From Helichrysum umbraculigerum (Eukaryota; Streptophyta; Magnoliopsida; Asterales; Asteraceae): DNA of 64,000 nucleotides. The position numbers and the translations under genes were made by a program. Position 1 is the stretch's first letter; the number at the start of each line of letters is the position of its first letter. The stretch lies in the NCBI GenBank assembly GCA_949592205.1, contig CATIUR010000001.1, positions 67,718,059 to 67,782,058 of the forward strand, written 5' to 3'. The notes beneath the pieces are model-generated. The model had not been told where the DNA came from, ran no database searches, and saw only the letters and a program-made list of their open reading frames with translations. Of the stretch, positions 21,101 to 30,741 are shown one piece after another.

Positions 21101-21209
21101 GTGGAATTCTAGACGTGGTCCTGAATTCACCTGGGAACGGGAAGACCAAATGCGACAAAAATACCCACATCTCTTCCCAGACGACGCACCGACCATGCAC
21201 TCGAGCTAA
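18125..21209 (+). pseudogene. Degenerate pol of Tekay element C (3' part)
   Basis: Starts inside the protease domain, just before the conserved GMDWLSKH block, where B was inserted; the 5' half lies off the window. It covers the end of protease, reverse transcriptase, RNase H, integrase and a damaged chromodomain. Lesions: a 1-base deletion near 18532, then in-frame stops at 19614-19616 (TGG to TAG), 20469-20471 (CGA to TGA) and 21063-21065 (a Gln codon to TAG). The stops fit C-to-T decay of methylated cytosine. The frame ends at 21207-21209. This is the most degraded Tekay copy here, in keeping with its outer place in the nest. Confidence 0.92.
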
Positions 21210-21226
21210 TTTCGGGACAAAATTCT

Positions 21227-21242
21227 TTTAACAGGGGGAGAA
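21227..21242 (+). other. Polypurine tract of element C
   Basis: TTTAACAGGGGGAGAA directly precedes the 3' LTR start TGTAACAACC. It is the same tract as in A and D. Confidence 0.85.
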
Positions 21243-22992
21243 TGTAACAACCGGCAAATTAGGACTAGAATTAGTGCCTAATTCTTTGTTAATACATGTA
21301 ATTAGTTTTGTGTTAGGCTAATTAATGTATCAAAATATATATTGTTGAATATATACGAATACGCGATTAGATTTAAATCGTACGCAATTTAAATAGAATG
21401 AAATTCTATTCGATTAATACGGACGTTGGTGAACAAATGTTTATAAACTAAAATAACGCAATTATGACCAAAATGCTATTTTATAATAATTAGTAATTAC
21501 CTCGTATCACTCGATAAAAGATTACACGATTTAAAAACAAAAGTAATTAAATTTATACAAACCATATTACACTTCAAACTATTAACGATTTAAAGAAATA
21601 ATTTAAGTAAATTATATAATAAAATTTGTGATTTCAAAAGAATAATAAACGCGCATAAATAAATATTTAACGCTTAAATGACGGAGGAAACGAACACTGC
21701 CCGGAGCACGTAACGCGGACTGGAAGTTGGAGGCTTTCACCAAAACCCCCAACCTCCCCTCTTTTTTTTCTCATTCTTTCTCATTTCTTCTTTCTCACTC
21801 TCTTTCTTCCCCCTTTTTCTCTCAATAATCACCATCATCACCAACTTCACTAAAATCACAAAATACTACCACTAAACGCACCCGGATCATCTCATTCCTT
21901 TGGAAGAAAACGTTCACCTATTCACGATCTACAACTTCATCTTTCCGGATTTTCATTTCGGCATTTTGTAAGTTTCTGACAAATCCCGACATCTCTCGTT
22001 TTTTATCATTTTTACTAGTTTATGGTTTCTATAGGCTTATTATGTTCATATAAGGGTTGGGTAAAAGCATCGGACCAAACGGAAGTTTTTGGCTCGAAAT
22101 CCGTCGATCAGGCGATAGTGTCGCATAGACGAACCCAGATACGCGTCACTTATAGCGACACTTCCTTAGTGTCGCTATACCCTCTAACCGACACTACATA
22201 AGTGTCGCCCTAAGTCCAATACTGACACTTCGTAAGTGTCGCCTACCACCACATGTGATTTTTACCCGTCACTATGATAGTGACGCCTTTACTTATATGA
22301 CCGACACTTCATGCGACACTTGCTGAGTGCCGCATAAAACATTGTACCGACACTTCATAAGTGCCGCATGTTATTAAATCCCTATTGTATACGACACTAT
22401 GCTAGTGACGCATGATCTGACTACCCGACATTTCACCTGACACTTCCTTAGTGTCGCATGACCAACCTAAGTGACGCATATAAGTGTCGCATAAAACAGC
22501 AGCTTTTCAACTATTTTTACACTAAGTGTCGAACTTATACAACTTCAAATACCTATACAATACGACTTAACAAACATAATAAAACATACTTTTCTATTAC
22601 AATTGCTCTAATTTGCATTATTAATGATGAAACTTTAATTATAACAAATCACCAACGGGCCGTACACTTTTATACAAACAATAACGAACCAACAGTTGGA
22701 CACAACGGGTTGTATGAACAACTAGCCTAGATGATCTTGCGAGACATCTACTTACTTAACCTTACGTGTTTAGGCATTTAAAGGTTACGGATTCGGAGAA
22801 CCTACACGCTACTTACAGTTTACCACTGCTTACTACTAGGCTCAGGTGAGTCTTACGGCCCCACTTTTACTGTTTTACCTTATTGGGGGAGATACATGCT
22901 ACTGTTTTTCTTGAACACAATTGCTTAAACTGTTTACTATACCAAACGGAATTGCATGAGTTACTTACTTTACTGAAGTCTCTCCATCATAT
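21243..22992 (+). repeat. Element C 3' LTR, first part (split by D)
   Basis: Begins TGTAACAACCGG after the purine tract. It holds a pyrimidine-rich leader near 21750-21830, a GTAAGT site near 21969, the hairpin array 22130-22495, a CACCAACGGGCCGTAC box near 22650 and a CAGGTGAGT site at 22843-22851. It is interrupted by element D; the sequence resumes at 33175. The frame at 22458-22730 is not supported as a gene. Confidence 0.88.
22130..22495 (+). repeat. Covarying hairpin array in LTR of C
   Basis: Eight units of (G/C/A)(C/T)G(A/T)CACT-N5-AGTG(T/A/C)CGC start near 22155, 22188, 22222, 22266, 22313, 22347, 22391 and 22438. All have 5-base spacers. The spacings, 33, 34, 44, 47, 34, 44 and 47 bp, match those in B. 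Read in sense orientation the motif is the same as in B. Confidence 0.82.
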
Positions 22993-23540
22993 AACTCAAA
23001 TATAAATTGATTAGTAAAATATCTAAATAAAATATCGCGTAATAATTTGTATTTTAAAACGTACCAACTAATATGTAAAATAATTATTTAACGTTTGATC
23101 GACGGAGAAAACGAACACCGCACGGAGCGGAAACGCGGGGCGAAAAATGGGAGCTTAACCTCCCATTCCCCTCCCTCTTCCTCATTTCTTTCTCAACTCT
23201 CTCTCTCTCTCTTCTTTTCCTCTTTCCTTTTCTCTCAAACAAATCACCACCTCCATCCATCCAAATCGCAAAATAAACATATCAAACGACTTCGGATCTT
23301 CAAGATTTTTAGAGATTCACGACCACCACGCAACGATCTATCTTCCTATCTTTCCGAAATTTCATTTCGGCAATTTGTAAGTTTCCGACACAACTCCGAA
23401 AACTCTCGTTTCTAAGTATTATCACTTGCTAGTTGTTTGTATAACCTTGTAATGTCCTAAAATGGGTTGTGTATAAATATTAGGCTGATCGATGGCCGGA
23501 AAATGCGTTTTTGAAGTTGAAACTCCGATCAGATCCCGTA

Positions 23541-23790
23541 CGTCGCATTTGGCCTGGAGCAAATGCGACGCAGCGACTTACGTCGCATGAATCTTCGACG
23601 TCGCATATAGCGACGCAGCCTATTACGTCGCATTGACTTGCGAATGTCGCACATAGCGACGCAGACCTTAACGTCGCCAACTTAACCAACGTCGCATTAG
23701 CGACGCAGAACCCTACGTCGCATTGAATTGCGAACGTCGCAAAATGCGACGCAAGCACTCACGTCGCACCCAACGTCACACCCAACGTCG
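23541..23790 (+). repeat. Phased palindrome array in LTR of D
   Basis: A 10-bp-arm palindrome with a 10-base loop (23541-23570) leads into five GCGACG-N10-CGTCGC units starting at 23565, 23610, 23656, 23700 and 23746. The spacings are 45, 46, 44 and 46 bp. Loops start with CA and mostly end with TA, otherwise they vary. The frame at 23480-23758 is a by-product. Confidence 0.85.
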
Positions 23791-23934
23791 CACAAACCAG
23801 AAAACTCAGATTTTTACTAAGTGTCGAGACCTAAAATTTTAACACCTGATTTTACCCAAATTCGGATCCAGATGCGTTTTTCGTCAAAGCAATATAGTAG
23901 AAATAAAAATTTTCCAAGCTGACCTGGCAGCTCG

Positions 23935-24023
23935 ACCCCAGCCAGGGGCTCTGCCCCTTGGACCCCGCCAGGGGCTGCCGCCCCTTGGACCCCGCTAACA
24001 GGGGCGCTGCCCCCGGACCCCCG
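23935..24023 (+). repeat. GC-rich degenerate tandem repeat in LTR of D
   Basis: Three imperfect copies of a unit of about 27-30 bases built on CCAGGGGC...GCCCCTTGGACCCC, each self-complementary (AGGGGC/GCCCCT). It recurs at 31975-32063. It is much richer in G+C than its surroundings and is absent from the LTRs of A, B, C and G, so it looks like a lineage-specific gain. Confidence 0.7.
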
Positions 24024-25135
24024 TACTTAGATTTCGTAGACACATTTCACACCAAACATCAAACTTGTATAACACTTTGAAACTAACAAAATAACATCAA
24101 TATCATTATTACCAATAATCACCAACGGGCCGTACGCATTTTCAAACACTTAAACTATCCACCGAATTGGGAACATTTGGACATTATAGTTGGACGAACA
24201 ACTACAAGGTAGTCTTATTAGATACCTTCGCATATTATAACCATCGCGTGTCGTGGACACCCTCAGGTTACAAGTCTTTGGACTTCATACTCGGCTAATC
24301 ATCTTACGTTTGTTTAAACGCTTTCAGACTCAGGTGAGTCTCATAGCCCCTCTTTTACTGTTTTACTCAGGGGTGTGATATATTGCTCAACTTTTAACAT
24401 GTGAACGCAAGTACAAACATTTCATATACTACATGAGTTTTTCGAAACTAATCATTTTAAAGTCCTCCGTCAGCATAGTTGTTAATACGTTGTAGCGTGA
24501 ATATTAGTATATGGTACCATATAGGATTGACCCACCTCGTCCGGGTTAGCAAGCACTAACCGGGTAAACGGACGTACTAATATTTGGGAAGACGAATGTA
24601 GATTAGGCATTCGTGGAGGCAACCTCGCCCGGAATTCTCTATAGGGGACCCGGCCCTCGAGTTAAGCTCAACTATGTGCTCATGGCTGTATACACGATGA
24701 CTATCATTTAATTGCTGGATGCAATTCATTATTTAATTGCTGGATGCAATTCATTATTTAAATCTTGCGGTTCATACTACATTAACTGATTTCAAACCTG
24801 TGAGCTCACCCGCTTTTTAGCTGACCTTTTAGCATATATCGCAGGTACCAAGCAGTAGGATGTTTCTGCTTCAGGACTGTAGCTCGAGTCAGCATACAGA
24901 AGATTGAGATTTTCTTGCATTAGTATATTTTGTTCAAGAACTTATGTACTGAAATCTCCTTTTATTTAAACTCGAGCTATGTAAAGCTTTAAATGTGGTA
25001 AACATTTCAGTTATCAATATATTTTGTTAAAACGACGCATATAGAGTCGTTTACTATATATCTTTGTGCTTTGTTATTGATTAGTAACACCCAAATCAAG
25101 CTTCCGCAAATCATTAAATTTGGGGGTGTTACAGA

Positions 25136-25149
25136 TTGGTATCAGAGCC
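25136..25149 (+). other. Primer-binding site of element D
   Basis: TTGGTATCAGAGCC two bases after the LTR end ...GTGTTACA; complementary to the 3' end of plant initiator tRNA-Met. The leader that follows is shared with A and B. Confidence 0.92.
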
Positions 25150-25461
25150 TAAGGTTATAGTGAACTAGGTTGCATTTAGTGAGCCTAGACTATGACCATT
25201 AGGCGGTATTCCTTATTAGGTATAACTGGTTCGGTGATTACATCATACGAGTTTAGTTTAACATAGCCTGATCAACTATGTACAATTAAGCAAAGATGAT
25301 GTAAGATCTGAAAGTAGTTATGGCCGAACAGGGTACAATAGAAGACTCTGACCTCGAGAGAACCGAGACTTAAACATGTTTATGCTAGACACTCAATAGG
25401 CTATATTATATAGGGATTATATGAATATAGGCCTCAATCTTACTAACGCTTTGTCTCAGAA

Positions 25462-25947
25462 ATGGCAAACACACCATCAAATTCAACTCGCTCTCAATTC
25501 GGGTCGCAGAACCCAAGGGTAGCTAGGAGGAACGCCAGGTTGCCTCGAGCTGGCCCGTACCCCACTCACTTCACCTTGCCGGCCTTAGCCGCTAGGGTGA
25601 ACCAACACGAGCAGCGACTTCGCACCATGGATGTCGTGCTGCACGAAATGAACGAAAACTGGAGACTTACATCCCTTGAACGCATCGAACAAGTCTCCGA
25701 CGACCTTGAAACCACAAACAACAACATGGATGTCCTTCGCAACCAAGTAATAGAAATAAGCGTGGAAAATGCCCTTCTACGTCAAAGGATGGAAGAATGT
25801 GAACAGCGTTCACATGAAGCAGAAGAGTATGCCCGTGGACTAACACAACGACTGGCACTAGCAGAAGATAACGCCCGTCAAGCTAGCAGACTTGCAAACA
25901 CTGTGGACCGTCTTGTCACTATGATGGAACAAATTAATCTACGTTAA
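25462..25947 (+). CDS. Extra ORF upstream of gag in element D (coiled-coil protein)
   Basis: A 161-residue frame in the sense strand between the leader and gag. Residues 1-45 are basic and low in complexity (Arg, Ser, Pro). From about 47 to the end the sequence is charged and leucine-rich with few prolines, a typical long coiled coil with heptad-like hydrophobics. No cysteine knuckle or enzymatic motif is seen. The ATG lies two bases after a strong 3' splice-site context (TACTAACGCTTTGTCTCAG), and the LTR carries consensus donors, so it may be made from a spliced RNA. Element A keeps only the first codons. It resembles no family I can name; a particle-associated or accessory role is possible but untested. 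Confidence 0.65.
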   Translation: MANTPSNSTRSQFGSQNPRVARRNARLPRAGPYPTHFTLPALAARVNQHEQRLRTMDVVLHEMNENWRLTSLERIEQVSDDLETTNNNMDVLRNQVIEISVENALLRQRMEECEQRSHEAEEYARGLTQRLALAEDNARQASRLANTVDRLVTMMEQINLR

Positions 25948-26246
25948 GACTAGTGTAGTCTTTGTCTTGAAATCTATCATGTAATCTAGTAACTATCTAA
26001 GCGCTACTCTATAATTAGTCGGATGTAACAATTCCCGACACCTTTTGTAATACATCCGTAGGATGTAACCTTTGAACTCGTATTATCTATCAAATGTTCC
26101 TTGTTGTTTCTACTTATACCAATTGCCATAATTCTTTTGCATATTGATGTTATGTATTACCGCCTTTATACATGTACATCTGAGACAAATATAATTTTTT
26201 TTTCTTACAAAATCTCATGTATCTTCATTTCTTTTATTGAAGAATC

Positions 26247-29200
26247 ATGCCGCCAAAGTCAAGACCATACACCGACGCTCAGCTTACATCGCTTATAACC
26301 CAGGCTGTTACTGAAGCCTTGGCTCGGAATACCCCACAAAACTCCACCAGAAACAGCGATGCCGCTGAAACCCCTGCTGCTAAACCTTGTTCTTACAAGG
26401 ACTTTCAGAGCTGTAAACCCTCAAGCTTCAAGGGTTCTGAAGGAGCCATCGGACTGATCAGATGGTTCAAAAAGATGGAAACTGTTTTCCGTGTCAGCAA
26501 ATGCGCGGAGAACGACAAAGTAAACTTCGCCACCTGCTCTCTCGAAGATGATGCCCACTCTTGGTGGAACTCATATACCCAATCAGTGGGTGCTGACATT
26601 GCCTACCAACTCTCTTGGGAGGACTTGAAAGCAAAACTCACTGCCAAATACTGCTCAATCGCCAAACTTCAAAAGCTGGACGAGGAGTTCTGGAACCTAA
26701 AGGTTCAGGGTGGTGATATCGATGGTTATACCACCAGATTCCAGCAACTCGCTGCCCTCCGCCCAGCCATGGTTAGCACAGAACCTGATAAAATCAGGAA
26801 GTACATCCTTGGCCTTCCTGAGCCTGTTCGGGGTCATGTTGCCTCTTCCAACCAAACCACCATTGACGGTGCAATTCTATTGGCACAAGATCTGATGTCC
26901 ATGAGCCAAGATTCTGAACCACCCACTTCATCCTCCCAAAACAACAAGCGAAAGTGGTCTGACTACCACAACAACCACTCCAACCAACAAAACAAGAAAC
27001 CCGACACCATCAAAGCCTACAACACCACCACTGACATCACACGGGGCTACACTGGGAACAAACCCTATTGTTCCAAGTGCAGCCGTCACCATGAAGGCTC
27101 CTGTGGTCCCTTTTGCAACAATTGCAAGAGGTACGGCCATCTCACCAAAGACTGCAATTCTCCTGCCAACAACAATTCCAACAACAACACCAGACCACCG
27201 AAAGTCTGCTTTGAGTGTGGGAAACCCGGGCACTTCAGGGACACGTGCCCCAAGCTAAAGAATAACAACAACAACAACAACAACAACCGCAACAGCAACA
27301 ACAACAACAACACCCGAAGCAGAGCCTTCGTCATCAAATCCGGGGACGCCCGTCAAGACCCGAATGTGGTCTCGGGTATGTTCCTCCTCAACAACTTACA
27401 TGCTTCTGTTCTATTTGATACTGGTGCTGATAGAAGCTTTATCTCTGATGACTTTTGCCCACTACTTGACATCACTCCTGTTGCCTTAGATGTTAAGTAC
27501 ACTGTAGAGCTAGCAAATGGGGAACTTATAGAAACCGATAGTGCGATACCTAATTGCACTTTAAACCTAGCTGATGAAACCTTTTCAATCGATCTTGTAC
27601 CCGTTGAAATCGGAAGTTTCGACGTCATCATTGGAATGGACTGGTTGTCCAAACACCGAGCTGAAATCATTTGTTACGATAAGATCGTCCGCATTCCACT
27701 CGCTGCCGGTGGAACCTTGATCATACAGGGGGAGACCGGTGGGACGGGACTCAATATCATCTCTTGCTTAAAAACCCGAAAATTTCTGAGAAAGGGTTAC
27801 CCCGCAATACTTGCACACATCACAGAGAAGAAGTCGGAGGAGAAGCAACTTGAGGATGTGCCAATTGTTAGAGACTTTCCCGAAGTCTTTCCGGAAGAAC
27901 TACCTGGTTTACCTCCACCTAGACAGGTTGAGTTCTCAATTGATCTCGTGCCGGGTGCCGCACCGGTGGCCCGCGCACCGTACCGTTTAGCCCCATCCGA
28001 ACTTCAGGAGTTGTCTGCCCAGTTACAGGAACTTCTGGATAGAGGATTCATTAGACCGAGTTCTTCACCTTGGGGAGCTCCGGTCGTATTTGTTAAAAAG
28101 AAGGACGGGTCATTCAGAATGTGCATCGACTATCGAGAGTTGAACAAATTGACCGTCAAGAACCGTTATCCACTTCCTCGCATTGATGATCTATTCGACC
28201 AACTTCAGGGTTCAAGCTTCTACTCAAAAATCGACCTACGATCAGGCTATCACCAGTTACGAGTTCGCGACGCCGACATTCCAAAAACTGCTTTCAGAAC
28301 TCGTTACGGGCACTACGAATTCCAAGTGATGCCCTTCGGTCTAACCAACGCACCGGCTGTATTCATGGACCTCATGAACCGGGTGTGCAAACCGTACCTC
28401 GACAAGTTTGTCATTGTTTTTATCGATGACATACTCATTTACTCGCGCAACGAGCACGAACATGCGCAACACCTCAAAACCATCCTCGAACTACTTAGAC
28501 ACGAGGAGCTGTATGCAAAATTCTCTAAGTGTGAGTTCTGGATCCAAACTGTTCAATTCCTTGGTCACGTGATCGACAGTCAGGGAATTCACGTTGACCC
28601 ATCAAAAATCGAGGCTATCAAAGACTGGCAAGCACCCACCTCTGCAACTGAAGTACGACAATTCTTGGGTCTTGCTGGGTACTATCGGCGATTTATCGAA
28701 AATTTCTCCAAAATAGCTCAACCACTCACGGTACTGACTCAGAAGGATAAGCAGTTCGATTGGACCGATAAACAAGAGTCAGCGTTCCAACTTCTGAAAC
28801 AAAAGCTTTGCAGTGCTCCAATTCTATCACTACCCGAAGGCACCGATGACTTCGTGGTATACTGCGATGCTTCTCACCAAGGTCTCGGTTGTGTGCTGAT
28901 GCAACGAGAGAAGGTCATTGCTTATGCCTCACGACAGCTGAAAATTCACGAAAAGAACTACACCACTCATGATCTCGAACTTGGAGCTGTCGTTTTTGCT
29001 CTCAAAATCTGGAGACATTATCTCTACGGCACTAAGTGCACAATCTTTACCGACCACAAAAGTCTCCAACATATATTCGATCAGAAGGATCTCAATATGA
29101 GGCAACGTCGATGGGTCGAGTTGCTTACCGATTACGATTGAGAGATCAAGTACCATCCAGGGAAGGCTAATGTTGTAGCCGACGCCCTCAGTCGAAAGGA

Positions 29201-30707
29201 ACGACCAAAACCACTTCGAGTCCGAGCCCTCAGTATGACCATTCACAACGACCTTACCGTTCAAATTCATACCGCTCAGATCGAAGCCCTGAAACCTGAA
29301 AACATCAAAAATGAAGCCTTGCGAGGTATTGATAAACAATTTGAAGTCAAATCTAACGGGATTAGGTATTTCTCAAACCGAATCTGGTTGCCTAATTTCG
29401 GGAACCTACGAGACTTGGTGATGGATGAAGCTCACAAGTCTAAATATTCTATCCACCCGGGATCCGATAAGATGTACCACGGAATCAAGGAATTTTATTG
29501 GTGGCCAAACATGAAAGCCGAAATCGCTACTTATGTCAGCAAGTGTCTTACTTGCTCGAAAGTCAAAACCGAACATCAGAAACCTTCTGGTTTACTCCAA
29601 CAACCTGAAATCCCTGAATGGAAATGGGAACAAATTGCCATGGATTACATAACCAAACTACCCAAGTCGGCGAGCGGTTGCGATACCATTTGGGTGATCG
29701 TCGATCGTCTCACCAAATCTGCTCATTTCCTGGCAATCAAAGAAAACGATAAAATGGAACGCCTTGCACAAATCTACATCAAAGAAATCGTTTCTCATCA
29801 CGGCGTTCCAATCTTGATCATCTCTGACAGGGATGCCCGTTTCACCTCTCACTTTTGGCAGTCACTTCAAAAAGCTTTGGGTACTCGTCTCGATATGAGT
29901 ACGGCATACCATCCTCAAACCGACGGCCAAAGTGAACGAACCATTCAGACACTGGAAGATATGCTACGCGCCTGCGTAGTTGATTTCGGTACAAACTGGG
30001 AAAGACATCTACCGTTGTGCGAATTCTCGTACAATAACAGCTATCACGCCAGCATTAAGGCTGCACCTTTTGAGGCACTGTACGGTCGTAAGTGCCGATC
30101 ACCGATCTGTTGGACTGAAGTGGGAGACAGTCAACTCACTGGTCCTGAACTCATACACGCCACCACTGAGAAAATTGTGGAAATCCAAAGCCGACTCAAA
30201 GCCGCACGTGATCGACAGAAAAGTTACGCTGACGTGAGACGCAAACCGCTCGAGTTCCAAGTTGGGGATCGAGTACTCTTAAAAGTATCGCCTTGGAAAA
30301 GCGTCATCCGTTTTGGCAAACGCGGGAAGTTGAATCCCAGGTACATCGGGCCTTTTGAGATCCTCGAACGGATTGGCCCCGTAGCTTATCGATTGCAGCT
30401 ACCATCCGAGCTCAGCAGCGTGCACCCCACTTTTCATATTTCAAATTTGAAAAAGTGCCTGTCTGATGAGACACTTATCATTCCACTAGATGAAATTCGT
30501 GTTGACGATAAACTTCACTTCGTTGAGGAACCCGCTGAAATTATGGACCGTGAGGTCAAACAACTGAAACAAAGTCGTATTCCCCTCGTCAAGGTCAGAT
30601 GGAATTCGCGGCGTGGTCCGGAATTCACCTGGGAACGGGAAGACCAAATGCGACTCAAATATCCTCAACTTTTCACTGATTCTACATCAAACAGGACTTC
30701 GAACTAA
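26247..30707 (+). pseudogene. Gag-Pol polyprotein of Tekay element D, one nonsense codon
   Basis: A 1486-codon frame closely similar to that of A. Gag contains an asparagine-rich linker and two zinc knuckles. Then come protease (LFDTGADRSF), reverse transcriptase (FIDD), RNase H, integrase with H2C2 and D,D(35)E residues, and a chromodomain. One in-frame TGA at 29139-29141 replaces a cysteine codon after the RNase H motif TDHKSLQH (YDC in A and C, YD-stop here). The same frame then runs on to 30707, so only this lesion separates it from an open frame. The product as encoded would be Gag-PR-RT-RNase H without integrase. Confidence 0.93.
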
Positions 30708-30726
30708 ATTTCGGGACGAAATTCTT

Positions 30727-30741
30727 CTAACAGGGGGAGAA
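30727..30741 (+). other. Polypurine tract of element D
   Basis: CTAACAGGGGGAGAA directly before the right LTR start TGTAACACCCGCC; conserved with A and C. Confidence 0.9.

Larger units (their letters stand above)
22990..25133 (+). repeat. Element D 5' LTR (5'-truncated)
   Basis: Corresponds to 31061-33174 of the right LTR. The missing start is replaced by target sequence with TATA shared at the join. It carries about 30 extra bases near 23881-23911 that are absent from the right LTR. Landmarks: CT-rich leader near 23190, GTAAGT near 23377, palindrome array 23541-23790, GC-rich repeat 23935-24023, CACCAACGGGCCGTAC near 24121, CAGGTGAGT 24331-24339, 16-bp palindrome 24508-24523 and stem-loop 24544-24561. 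Confidence 0.92.

Noticed and set aside
23480..23758. 92-residue frame repeated at 31553-31831
   Set aside because: Antisense read of the GCGACG array in the D LTRs; periodic cysteine and alanine content comes from the repeat.
1581..30707. Endogenous pararetrovirus as an explanation for the RT frames
   Set aside because: Paired LTRs, tRNA-Met primer sites, purine tracts, integrase and chromodomains identify LTR retrotransposons; no movement-protein-like frame was seen.
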